The notes beneath the pieces were generated by a model. It ran no database searches. It was given only the letters and a program-made list of their open reading frames with translations, and was not told the DNA's origin. This document shows, in pieces, positions 1-12,015 of a stretch of DNA of 52,500 bases. The translations under genes and the position numbers were made by a program. Location of the stretch: contig JADHZB010002151.1 of the NCBI GenBank assembly GCA_015657535.1, forward strand, positions 12,920 to 65,419, in the 5' to 3' direction. The stretch comes from Nephromyces sp. MM_2019 (taxonomy: Eukaryota > Apicomplexa > Aconoidasida > Nephromycida). Numbering within the stretch: the stretch's first letter is position 1; each line of letters begins with the position of its first letter.

Positions 1-85
1 CACACACACACACCCCACACACACACACACACCCCACACACACACCCCACACATACACACACACACACCCCACACATACACACAC
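1..85 (-). repeat. CA-rich simple repeat, probable RCC1-gene intron
   Basis: The plus strand reads (CA)n interrupted by CCCC blocks, so the sense strand of the RCC1 gene reads (GT)n with GGGG interruptions. It begins immediately after the likely splice donor and lacks stops only because it is pure GT/GG repeat. Confidence 0.7.
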
Positions 86-886
86 CTTAGTTTCAATAGA
101 TGATTTATCGAGTTTAAGATTTTCAATTAATTTGGGGTAGATGGCATTGTGTTGTTGGCCAAGTCCAAGTTGTCCAGAGGTCCCTTTACCCCACACATAC
201 ACACTATTTGACGTTGTTAAGAGTGTGTGTGAGGTTGCACATTTTATATTAAAATGTGTAGGTGATAAGAGTATGTCTTGGTAGCTATTTCCACATATGT
301 GTTTCTTATAAAATTTATTAATTTCAGGTAAACCAAATTGTGTGTAAACCTTGTGTATTTTCTCAGTGTTGTGTTCTGCATCCTTGTGTGTGTATTGATC
401 ATTGTATATATTTAAATTCTCATGTGTGTGTACATTCTCAGTATACCCTTTTGTTGTGTGTGTATCTATACCCCGCTCACCCTGTGTGTGTACAAATCTC
501 AATAATTTGGGTGACTCAGAGTACATACTCTTTGGGGTAAGATGGCCCAATTGATTGAGTGAATTTGACCCCCATGTGTATATAGTATATCGTATGTCAT
601 ACTCTTTATGGGCCTTTACACACTTACACACATCTGATATAAACACCTCTATAAGCTCATTATAAGTTTGTTTAGTCAGTGTGTGTAGGTCATAATTTGA
701 ATCAAATATAGCACTATTTTCTCCCTTAATTTGGCCTTCAAATTTCCCCGTTTTGTTATATAATTTTAATAGGCTTAGGAAGTAATTTACACACACACGT
801 TTATCCCACAACCCCTCAAGATATGTTCTTAATTCTCCCTTTATATATGTGAGAAATGAACGGTCCTCATAATATATGTTTTCCAT
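86..886 (-). CDS. RCC1-repeat protein, first coding exon; gene continues off the left edge
   Basis: One open frame of 267 codons runs on the minus strand from an ATG at 886-884 to a likely donor at 85-84, where AAG is followed by GTGTGTG. The frame stays open to the window edge, but that last part is only TG repeat and is probably intron. Two RCC1-type blades are visible. One has the core YTWGSNSLNQLGH near residues 100-112, followed by a PKLLRF-like segment. The other has VYVWGKGTSGQLGLG near residues 235-249, followed by YPKLIENL. Between them lies an insertion rich in His and Thr, because the coding strand contains many ACACAC words. RCC1 propellers act as Ran exchange factors or as protein-binding modules in ligases and other proteins, and two blades in an incomplete gene cannot say which. 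The exon is real by motif content. The full product is unknown. Confidence 0.8.
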
Positions 887-925
887 GTGTTTGTGTGTAA
901 GTGGTTGGGTGGATGGGTGTATGTT

Positions 926-1175
926 ATGTGTTGTGTGTGTGTGTGTATGTTATGTGTGTGTGTGTGTGTGTGTGTTATGAGTGTGTGTGTGTGTGTGTGT
1001 TATGAGTGTGTGTGTGTGTGTATGTTATATGTGTGTGTGTGTGTATGTTATGTGTGTGTGTGTGTGTATGTTATATGTGTGTGTGTGTGTATGTTATGTG
1101 TGTGTGTGTGTGTATGTTATGTGTGTGTGTGTGTGTATGTTATGTGTGTGTGTGTGTGTATGTTATGTGTGTGTT
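926..1175. repeat. TG microsatellite with tandem TATGTTATG interruptions
   Basis: About 250 bp of (TG)n are broken at regular 15-22 bp spacing by TATGTTATG or TTATGAG, making a higher-order tandem array. Its long plus-strand Cys/Val reading frames are translations of the repeat and are not credible genes. It lies just upstream of the RCC1 start codon (minus strand), so the RCC1 sense strand here is CA-rich. Confidence 0.85.
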
Positions 1176-1450
1176 CTGGCTAGTTATTCCATTGTTTCTA
1201 AGTACTGGGATGGATACAGGTGTGTCTGTATATACATATTAACTATCTTGTTTTCTGTTTTGTTTAAAAAGATGGAATTAGGGCCAATTTGGCGACTTAT
1301 TTAAAAGGATAGGTGTAGTTAACTAGCCCAAAAAAATTTGTTGGATATTCATAACGCATGTGTAACTGTCAACTAAACAGTTTGTAGGGTTAATAATGTG
1401 TATGTCTAATATAATATATAACGTGTGTGTATCTTATAGACTATGTGCTT

Positions 1451-1575
1451 TCATGTTATTTTGGAGCGTTGTAGTTTGTAAAAAGGTGGATATTGTTGTA
1501 AAATTGACGATTTTGTAGCAAACGTGTCATACATATATGTCAGTAGGAGTGTGTGTAAATTCCTTGGCAGTGTCC
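1451..1575 (-). CDS. Candidate terminal exon, unknown product
   Basis: A minus-strand frame ending in TGA at 1453-1451 reads with normal protein-like composition, including LKLTGTLPRNLHTLLLTY and then ATKSSILQQYPPF. It stands out from the surrounding TG-rich DNA, whose other frames are repetitive or stop-rich. Possible acceptors lie just upstream, but I could not link it to a preceding exon and no ATG starts it cleanly. It may be the last exon of an otherwise unseen minus-strand gene, or a chance frame. Confidence 0.25.
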
Positions 1576-1589
1576 CAGTGAGTTTGAGC

Positions 1590-4500
1590 GTATATATACG
1601 GATGTATTACTTAAGTTAAGGATAGAGATGTTAGGGTATGGGTAGAGATGTTTTATGTGTTGTGTGTAATGATGTTATGTATGAGGTGGTATAGTGGGAG
1701 TTTGTGTGTATATGTGTGTGTATGTGTGTGGAATTGTGTGATGTGGGAGTGTGTGGGGTGCTATATATGAAAAAGTGTGTATGGGTTGGCTGTTGTGTGT
1801 TGGGGCGATTCGGTGATTCGATGTGTGTGTATGCAAATAATGAGGGTAAAAAAAGTTTGAGAATTTCTGTAAAGTTCTATGTAGTTTTTCTAGAGTGGGT
1901 GTGTATGAAAAATATCTACAAATTTAACTAAATTTATTTTTCAATAAAAAATCAAAATACCTGACTTTGCACATCAAATTTCCACACACGAAATTTAGTT
2001 TAAGAATTTAAATAATTGGTCATTCCTTTATATATTTAAAAATTGTTTGTTTATATATGTGTTTGTATGTTGTGTGTGTAGAATTGATATGTCCTCTACA
2101 TTTGTGAAAGGTGCATAATTGAAGTATGTGTTGTTGGTTAAAGTGTGTAGGTATGTACCTTTTTTTCTATACCCAACTTTTGTGTATATATGAGTTGTAG
2201 TGTGTGTGTGTTGGGCTTATATTATGCATGGGTTGAACTAATAGTGTGTGTTTTTACATTAAGCTTATGTGGAGTGTGTGTACTCAGCTTTTGTGTTTTA
2301 GCTTGTGTGAATTTTAGCTTGTGTGGAGTGTGTATTTTTAAGGTGCTATGTGTGCGTATTCAACTTGTGAAGTCTGCTTAGAATAAATTCTGTGTATTAA
2401 AGAGCGTGTGTGTGTGTATGCACAGAGTGACAATAAAGAGCATCTGTACAGAGTGTATACGTAGACTGTGTATGTAGAGTGTATACGTAGAGTGTGTATG
2501 TAGAGTGTATGCTTAGAGTGTTTGTGTAGTGTATGACATATGTAGTCTACTGTGTGTATGTGTAGTGTGGTGAGAGAGACTTTAGTGTATAGTTTAAAGT
2601 GTCAGTGTGTGTAGCATGTTGCATTTGTGTGTTTTCGGGTGTGTAAAGTGCTGTAGTGTTTGTTTTTGTTTGTGCTACTTTTTGGTTTGGTGTGTGTAGA
2701 TCAATGTTTGTATTAGTTGTTATTTATGTGTGTAACCCAAGTGTAGATAATATTTAGCATGTCAATAAAATCGTGTGTAGCATTATTTTCTGTGTATATT
2801 TTGTGTGTGTAAACACAATTACATTTTTATGAATTATGTTTAAAGTTAGGATTTCCTAGTATGAGATACTTTAAAATAAATTCAGTTAGCTCTACAGATA
2901 GCTTGACAGCTTTCAAAACATACACACACAGGCATTGAGAAAATTAATTTCACACACTCTCTCAAAAACACAAACAAAAGTATATATTTATAAGCACTCA
3001 AAGGAACCCAATACACACACTGCACATATGAAATTTTTATTTTCCTCCAAATCAATTAGCGTAATTCAGTTGTCTACAAATATATATTGTTAGTTTAGTT
3101 ATATATATAAGTATTATATACTCGCAAAAAAAACCAACACACAGACTTCCATACACACACAAACTTACACAGTCACACACTACACATAAAACTATTACAC
3201 AAACGCAAACACAGACACTAACATATTCACACAAGCATATAAACACACACACATAAATACATGTTTTCAAAGATAATCCATCTAAATTTGATTTAATTTA
3301 AAGGAATTATAAATTTTAGGAGAATATAACAAATAAAATCTTTCAATTTAATTTCTCCAAATAATCTTCCAAACTCTGTCAATGTATTATATAAAAAATG
3401 TGTCTGTAGAATCAAATTTAATATATTTAATTCAAAATGATTTAACCTCTAATTTTATATCATTTACTCTTGGGTCTTCCTTATAAAATGATAAAAATTG
3501 GTGTGTAAAAGTCTCGAAAGGGTTTTCTATATTTTTTTTAGGCTATAAAAATAGGTATGTATATGTTAATCTGTATCAACATTTATATGTTTAAGTGTGT
3601 GTATGTATGTTTATATGTATGTATATGTAAGTGTTTGCATGTGTAAGTTTAATTATGTTGTTAAATGTGCATTTGTGTATATGTGTGTAAATATGTATGC
3701 GTTTAAATTTGTGTATGTGTAAGTGTGAATATATTTAAGTGGGTAAAATGTGCATACATGTATAAAAATGGCATAAATAGGGTTTTATTGTTTGTGAATA
3801 TGTGTAAATATTGCTCAAGTTGTTAGATGTGTGTGTGCAAAAATGTGTTTATTCAGAATGTGTGTAAACTTGTTTAAAAATGGATTAAGTTATAGTTATA
3901 TATAAATTTTATTAAAAATTATGATTAAAATTAGTTTCTAAATCTAAATGATATTGTTTGGCTTTATGATGTGTACATTGTTGTATGGAATGTGTGTGTG
4001 TAGCATTTATGATATTTGTGAGAGGAACCAAAATACATTTTATGTTTATTCGTTTCATAAACATAAAGACTATTTTTTTTAGACTTGTTTAAATAGAGTA
4101 TAAAATAAAATTATATTCAATTGAATTATTTTTAAGATGTACGTGTGTGTGTAGATTTTTAAACAAATTATAAGTTTTATATATTGCTAGTGTGTGCAGT
4201 TATTTATATATATATATATATATATTTATATAATTACCTCTGTGTGTGTTTCTTGTGAAGTAATATACGTTATGCCTAATAAAAAAATTTGCTACATACA
4301 ATTTGAATATTCTTGCAATTTATCTTATAAATACCTTTTATTTCAAGGAAGAGCTCAAACAACTTTATTTGCTCCAAAACATTGTCTGTATTGACCTGAA
4401 TAATTAAATAATTTTACTATCATATATGTGTGTGTAAACAACCTAATTATATCTTTACCCTTGTACATACATAGAAACACTTGCTTGTGTATAAGTATTA

Positions 4501-5510
4501 ATTAATATTTTATCCTATGTGCTTGTTGATACATTTTTATCTCTTGTATATAAATTTATATGAAAATTTGTTGTGTGCGTTGTTATTTAGACATGATATC
4601 ATGTGTGAGTATACCAATATTTATTATTTATGTGTCGGTTTTGTATTTGTTCATCTATTATATAGATATCTATGTGTATTTCTGTGTCTAAGATTTTATA
4701 TGCATGATAAATCTAATAATTCTAATTTATATATATATATATATATATATGTGCAAATAAATCTAAAATAAGTTCTTATACACAAGGCTAAGCATTGAAC
4801 TTAAGACTTTAGAATTAAACTATTGTGTTTACAATACACCTTGAACTATAATTTGTATATGTGTTTGTGAAAACAATTTAATTGAGAGCGGTGAGGAATT
4901 TTTATTTATCATGAAACTTTAGAGTTACCAAATAATTTGGAAATCCAATTGTAATTATTTTTTTATTTTGGCAAAGTAGAATATTCTCCAAAAATAAGTT
5001 TGATAATAATTCACTATCAGAAATACTGTTAAACTCATTTTCCTTCGAAGACATAAAAACAATGATAATTAAACTAAAATTTATTATGTATGTGTGATAA
5101 ATAGATATTTAAATTTATTTCTTAAATTAGATTTATTTATGTTAAGTATATTATGGATTTGTATGTGTAAGTTAGGGTATTAAGATAAAGTTTTGCTTAA
5201 GTTATAATATTAATACAAAACTATGTTTAAATAATAGAAGTAACACAAAACTTATTCATAAATTGTAATTTTAAAAACACGGAATAACAATTTAAGCAAT
5301 AATATTAATGAATGCATACATCAGTTAGATTTTTTGTTTAATATAAAAGAAAATTGTGGGTAGAAATGTGTGTGCAACAAAGTTGGGGTCCAAATTAACA
5401 CTGAATAAGCTTGAAACAATCGAGTAATTCATCAACATTCACAAATTACCTTTTTGTCTTCTTCGAATTTAGCTAGAAAATTATATAAAGTTACTATCAA
5501 GTGTCATTTT
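1590..5510. other. TG/CA-polarised low-complexity region with no confident gene
   Basis: The plus strand is rich in TGTGTG and TGTGTA words at about 1.6-2.85 kb and 3.55-4.2 kb, and in CACACA words at about 2.92-3.25 kb. Short TA tracts occur near 4200-4225 and 4727-4750. A degenerate tandem of about 20 bp (GTATACGTAGAGTGTGTATG-like) sits at 2450-2515. The short plus-strand reading frames here are Cys/Val-rich repeat translations. I see no RNA gene. Confidence 0.6.
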
Positions 5511-5516
5511 ATGCAT

Positions 5517-5768
5517 TTATATCTTGAATTTACCGAAAATTTTCGCTAGGTCAATGATGGAAAAATTTTTATTAAGTGAATTTTTCTTGTAAAATGTGTA
5601 TAATGCTTTGTTTAGTGTTTCAGTATTATTGACCAACATTATATATCCCTCCAAATTCATCTTGCTGACAATTTTTTGTATCGAATCTTTATAAGCTAGT
5701 TTTGTAGTTTTTTCCACTTTGAGTGCGTCTAAGCCTGTATTTATATAAATACTATCTTTTATGAACAT
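5517..5768 (-). CDS. Small protein of 83 residues, unknown
   Basis: An ATG at 5768-5766 opens an 83-codon minus-strand frame ending in a stop at 5517. The composition is plausible for an alpha/beta protein: a KLAYKDSIQKIVSKMNLEGY-like helix, then a YIMLVNN strand and a helical C-terminus. A CAG sits inside near 5733, so the frame could instead be the last exon of a longer gene. I recognise no family. It lies about 270 bp beyond the apparent end of the large unknown gene on the same strand, so it may be an independent gene or an alternative 3' exon of that one. Confidence 0.35.
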   Translation of the reverse strand: MFIKDSIYINTGLDALKVEKTTKLAYKDSIQKIVSKMNLEGYIMLVNNTETLNKALYTFYKKNSLNKNFSIIDLAKIFGKFKI

Positions 5769-6039
5769 GAATTTTTACCAGAGTACTTGTTTTTTTTTTT
5801 ATATAAGCTCTCTCTTTTTATATTTGAATTTTATTTTTCTATTTCTACACATTCACTAATACATTTATCCTTAAACTACTGATATATACATTCCTCTATA
5901 CAGATAAAATATATATCTTTAGACTGCTAATAAATATATTTTTACTCATCTCATATCATGACTTATGATATATTTATTTTAGCATACACAACTTGTTACT
6001 TATTGCACATCTTAATAGTTTATATATATTTTATTCATT

Positions 6040-9000
6040 TTATAAAAGTTCCCCACCTAATACTGAGCTATTTCTATCTGAATCATCTGTTTCATAATTA
6101 GTTTCTTTCATTTCCTGATTGTATAAATGTATATAATCTTTTTCAGAACTTTGTTGTAAGTTAAGAGATACCTCAAATTCATAAATTTCTTTCACATTCC
6201 AGTCTCTTTTTATTTTTTGAAACTAACTCAGAATCGAATAATAAAAGTGTACATTGAAGTTTAATTGTATGTGGCTTGATATAATCTACATCAGATTACC
6301 TTTTCTTCAGAGTCTAAAAGACCGAAATAGAAACACTTGACAGGTTCAAAATTAGCACAAAGCTTAGACAAATCTTTATTTTGATATCAATACGATTTTG
6401 GAGTTGTATAAAATAAGATAAGTATTTTTTTTAGTTTAATATTTACTTTCTGTGTTGTGTATAATGCTTGCATCCATAATTTCACGCAATTGATCTAAGG
6501 AGTCACTTAAGTCACTCGATATGTTGTTGATGAATAAATATAATTCCCTGATATAATTGTGATCTCATAAATTTATTGATTGGATATAGCTTAGGGTTTA
6601 CTTGAATTCTTTAGAGGATTGGCTAAGGCTAGCTCCTAATGTTTTTGTTTTATCAAAGTAAGTTAATTTTCTCTGAAATAATCGAAATTTTTTCATCGAG
6701 AATTTCAATTAATTTTATACATATATATAAAACATGTGAAGGTAGGTGTTTCTTAAAAATACTTTGTATTTTGGAGAAAATTCCAAATTTTGCTTTAACT
6801 TTTCTGTATAGTCTTCAAACTTATTTGTTTTTATTCCTATATGGAATGTTAAATTATTGGAAATTAACCTTTTAATCTTACTTATTCGAAAGTGTATAGT
6901 TTTACTATCAGAATGGTTATCTTTAACAAAGAAAATGACATTTTTTATGTAACATTTTTTGCTAATTTGATCAAAATATGATATGTCAAGGCCATTGAAG
7001 ATGTTTATTAATATCACAAGAGCGATTCCAAATTTTGACAATTCTATGGTATCATCAACTACCTTATCAATGATTTCATCCTTTTTTAATTCAAGACTGA
7101 GCTGAGTAATTTTTGTACACCTCAGACATCTTAATAATTTAACCTTATGTTTCAATTTACCTGATCCATAGAATGTCTACTCGAAAAGTTATAGGGATGA
7201 TTTTTAATATATCTTTCCCACACTATTAACTTATAGCTTGGTCCATAAACAGAAATTAAGGCTTCGTTTATGAATTCCTTTTCATAAGTGCTGTCATGCA
7301 ATACAATTGTCACTGACGTGTCAAATATCAGCTTATTAAATTTTGTTATAAAATTTTCATTTAGAGATTTGTCATACACTCCAGAGCAAGGTTTTCTGTT
7401 CAATATATTAACCTTATTCTTCATCTGTACTTTATAAATTTTAAGCTTAGTGCCATTATTTCAGAATTTCAGACATTCTAACCATAAAATACGAAGATAT
7501 TTTAACTGGGGTCCGTTTCTCAAGGTTTACACCATTTGGGGAATCGAGCTCATTGTCGTTACTTGGGTTTAATGGGCTCGGTTCATATAGCTCCGATATT
7601 TCAAATTTCTTCATAAATATGAAATGTCCGTCAAATTTAAACTGAATTTTATAAATTCACAGTTTTGTCAAAAATCCTAAAGAATTCTAATTTACCATTT
7701 TTTCCAGTTCCTTATATCTTTCTGATTCATTAGGAAAATTGAAAACTATGTTTTTAACAATCCCTATGAATAAGATTGGATTAAAATTATTATGATGCTT
7801 GCCACTAGGTTGTAGGCAAGACTGCTTACCTTTTTCGAAGCCCTGTTTAATTTGATCCAATAACAAGGAAAATTGAAAAGCTATAGAGTTATCCGACTTT
7901 CTACTCTCTTGGTTAGGTTTATTAATTATTTCAGCGAAATCAATTATTTGTAGGCCTTGCAACGATTTGCAATGACATTTCAGCCTATCCAATTCGAAAC
8001 CTTTTTCTTGAATTATGAAAAATATTTTAGGCTCGAATAAATGTTCCAAAGTGTTTATAACCAATCCCTTGCAATTATCAGCTCCAAAATACAAAACCTT
8101 AATGTAAAATTAGAGCTTAGAAATATCTAACAAGTTTCAAATCATCTGGTACACCTCCAGACCTTTTTATGGTTACTGAAGTTTTCAAGTGCCTTTTCAA
8201 CACTAAATTTGGTTTTCTCTTCTTTTATTTTATGCAAACAAGTTGTGAGAAAGTCAGAAATTGCATTGGATACTGATTTAGGTAGACTCACAAACCTTCT
8301 AAATTCATCTTTTTATCTGAGCAACAATTAAAAACGATCCAATTGCTTGTAATATGCTCAAGGTGGTCCTCATTAAAACAATCTATTGCGTCAGGGATCA
8401 TGACAAGAAATCTTTTACCGTAAGGTGACGTTTCTATCATATTGGCTATAATGCTTAACTTAGTAGACTTTGAAGAGTCTTGAGAGTCTTTAAGAATTAA
8501 AGATTACATTTATAAATACCTAATATGTTTTATTAAAATCTCTAAAAATTAAATGTAATTTCTTGCTATAATTACCCAATGATATAAGAAGAAATTTGTA
8601 ATTATAAATCATATAGTAAGCTAAGTCTTGAATTTCGTTTATTTCTCCAAATAATAAAACCAATAGGGGGTCAGCTCTAAAGTTATTGTAGCAATCAAAT
8701 GGCTCATTCTTGGAGGATGGGAATGCCTTGATTTCTATTTCTTTACCTGGGTATCACAATGGCCTTCATTTCTAGTTTATATGTACTATTATGCGTACAA
8801 ATAGCTAACTACCTTTAAGCATGTCATGAGGAGAATAAAAATCAGATTCATTGTATAAGTCCTTTATTTTACTTATTAGATCGACAAAGCTCGTACCAAA
8901 TTCATCTCCAACTAGCCTATCTATTATTGAATTGTTTAAACTGTATGATATATAAGCAGCTTATATATCTTAAATATTTTGAAACTTTTGCATAAATTGA

Positions 9001-11005
9001 GTAATAAAAGGCTATTCCACAACTGTTTCACAATTTTACTTTTGTTTTCGTTTTTCCAGTGCTTGATTGAAATCACAACAGCCAATTGTTTGATTTTTAT
9101 TGTCTATAGCTAAGCTAATTTCATCAAAGTCGAGGATTACATCCTTTACTACAAGTTCTAATTTTTGAGTTTTCCAAGGTACATTTTTATTATTTTGCTT
9201 TAACATAGTGTTAATTTTGCTTTGAAAGTTTAATGATTTAATTGTGGAGCGGAAACTTTGAAATGAGACCACCCGAGCAGCAAAAATCCAAAATGTCTCG
9301 TGACCAAAAATTTTATTTACATCTCTCTGAATAAAGATTGGAGTTTATTACCCTTCTTGTTGTAGCAAACCCATAAAAATCTTTACATTTTACCTCTAAA
9401 CTAAGCACTTTGAAGCCATAGCTTTCCAAAGCATCTTTTACTATCTCAGGCAATGGAGAGATTTCCGTGAGGTTGATGAACTTGATCTTGGAAATTTCAT
9501 AAATTGGAAAAGACTCTTTTATCACTTCTTCTTCAATAGACTCCTTCAATACATTTTTATTTGTTTTTGGTTTTATATTTATATTTGGTGCACTAAAATA
9601 ACCTACTAATGAAATAATAGGAAAGGAAACTCCCTTTACTTCATTCCTAAATTCAAGCACTTTTTCAGGCTTGTTGGTATCCTTTAATTTGAATATTTTA
9701 TTTAATTTCGTATGAATTTCTCTGCCTTCGGCTTCCATGCTCACTAAAAATTAATTAAGCTTAACACATATTTTAAGTTTTTTATTCCGAATTTTATTGT
9801 TACCTAGTGACAAGTTTTCGTCTAAATCTTTGAAGCTATATCTCTGATGCATTAAAAAATCCTCGAAACATTACAAAATATGGGCTATGTAGTAGTACTA
9901 ACCAATACTATTATGTCAAGCTCTGAAAGTCTCTCAAATAAATTATAAATGATCTTAGTGCAAATCTTATTTACTTCAAATTTCATAGTAAACCTTTTCA
10001 AAGGTAGTTGTTCACCTTGAATAATAATTTAAAGTGATACTAGGCAAAGAGTTAAAGAATTAATACATCTCACTGGAGCCATAAAAGACATTCAATGCTT
10101 CATAGAATGACAAATAGTTTTCTGTTAAATAATAATCTTCTTGCAAGTCAGAATTGACTGTTGCTAGACTAAAGGGAATTTTAGGCTTAGTTTATAATGC
10201 TTTGAAATTGGATCTTAATTAACGTACTTTTGGTATTTTTGGAAAAAAAAGTCTAATTTCTTTTTCAATAATTCTTTGTTTTCGGGCTTTGAATTATCAC
10301 TACTGAGAAGTATGATGGAACTCGCGTTATTAAGAGCATAGCTATCTGAAAATGTTGGGACTTTGGTTTTGAAAAATCTTTTGTAAAAATCCCAATGTTC
10401 CTTTACGAATTAAAAAGAAAGTTAGGGATTTACTAGCTTTTTTTATGGTACTCATGTTACTTTTCGAAAGATGGTGGATTTTTTTGAGCTAATTGTGAAA
10501 TTGCATTCTTCAATAATCTTTTGTAACTTTTCACCCTTGAGTAAATTATAAAATAAAATCCAGTTAAACAAGTATCCTATAAAAAACTCTAATTTAAACG
10601 CTTTTTTAATGGCATTATTACTGGCTTTTCAAGTGCTTTATTGGGAAAAATAATCAAAAGGGAACCACTTTTGTTTAAGATGTCCGAGCAATAATCCTTA
10701 TTTTCAAAATCTTTTATTTCCTGCATTTTTCGGTATTCCTATTGATTTACCTCAGTTAAGGTTGCCAGATATATAATCAAAGATCTGCTAGTAAACTTTT
10801 GCTTGCATAGAAGATGTATAAATCTATACAAGGCATTTGAGAATTATTGTGTATGCTTAAGCACCAAAATAAGCATTATTTTCTAGTTAGATGCAAAAAT
10901 GTTGCTTATTGTACAAAGTTTTGTAGATTCAAAAAGTGGGGAAATTATTATTTTAGGATTTTCTAAGATTTTGTACTCGTTCCTATTTTTTATTGTCATC
11001 AACAT
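6040..11005 (-). CDS. Large intron-rich gene, unknown function (span of exons)
   Basis: Many minus-strand exons chain through GT..AG introns of about 40-110 nt. The putative start is the ATG at 11005-11003 and the TAA is at 6042-6040. Clear exon blocks lie near 10.74-10.82, 10.62-10.72, 10.47-10.60, 10.23-10.41, 10.08-10.18, 9.91-10.02, 9.81-9.89, 9.35-9.75, 9.05-9.27, 8.81-8.96, 8.52-8.75, 8.28-8.50, 7.69-8.10, 7.16-7.42, 6.72-7.15, 6.46-6.56, 6.30-6.39 and 6.04-6.21 kb. Several joins are phase-consistent, for example those around 10.2, 10.0 and 9.8 kb. The protein, roughly 1,000 residues or more, alternates short hydrophobic beta strands with helices (SIILLSSDN, FLVMIPDAID, VTIVLHDSTY, IALVILINIF), suggesting repeated alpha/beta modules. 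I find no P-loop, zinc finger or membrane segment. It could be two adjacent genes. I do not recognise the family. Confidence 0.5.
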
Positions 11006-11009
11006 TTTT

Positions 11010-12010
11010 AGATATCACAAAAGAAGATATTTTATTATTTGATTAGTTTTCCAAACGTTGTATCCAAAACTCTGAAACATACTTGCACAATTTTAGTTTT
11101 TGCTTTAAGCAATGAAAAATTTGTACCTATCATACTCCGATAAAATTATCGAGAATCAATTTACAATTTCATTACACATGACCTCAGATTTTAATGAAAC
11201 TCAGCATTTATATAATAGTCTTGTTACTGAAAGGTGTTATATCTTACCCTTGAAATTTACACACCTTTGATTAATTAAACTATTTTTATAATTTATATAC
11301 CGAATATTTGATATATATATATCAAGTTAGAGTAAGTAATTAATTTTATTAGGGTTTATTGCCATCTTAATCAAAAATGGTAAAAAAATTCACTTTTTTA
11401 CTCATTTTTAAGGAGTTGTTGGTTATAAAAATAGTAAGCGAATCTATATTAGCATCATCAATAACTTGCTAATAAAATTCAGTTTAGACTGAGCTGAATT
11501 GTAAATGATGTTGAATACAAATTTTGATATAATTAGCTGTTTCAAGAGTTGTTCATGAAAGGTTTATAAATTAATCGGGTAATGTAAATTATCAAGTTTG
11601 AAAAGCTTGGAGACTATTCATTACCTGTTCAATGATCTAAGTTTTGCTCAATTGAAAGATAAAATAAAAGTTATAATCTTATGACTGAGTTAATACTATA
11701 CAATATACAAGCAGTAATTCAAATTTAGACATAATATGATATTAGAGAATTCTTTCAAAAGATAATAGTAGCTTTTTAAACCCTAAGATAAGGTATGAAA
11801 AAAATTTAGTTGATAAAGGAAGAAAAAATGGGTATATGAGGATAATCTTATCCTTGAATTAAGGGAGAGTGCTGACATAAAGTTTTTAAAGAGACGGAAA
11901 AGATAATGTTTTGGATCACAATTTTTGAGCTTAAAATATAGTATCTGGAAAATTGGTAAGATCTATGTAGGGAGCTTGTTTTAAATATTTATTGAAACTT
12001 AAATTTAAGG
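11010..12010. other. AT-rich intergenic region
   Basis: About 1 kb of AT-rich sequence lies between the probable start of the large unknown gene and the 3' end of the CDF transporter. Both genes are on the minus strand. No convincing exon, RNA gene or repeat is seen. Confidence 0.5.
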
Positions 12011-12015
12011 TAGAT

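Noticed and set aside
1..90. Telomere-like repeat
   Set aside because: CACACA with CCCC lacks a regular telomeric unit, and coding sequence continues on the far side as an RCC1 exon with a donor at the boundary.
887..1304. Plus-strand Cys/Val-rich reading frames of about 75-107 residues
   Set aside because: They are translations of (TG)n in successive frames, with no complexity, no splice partner and overlapping alternatives.
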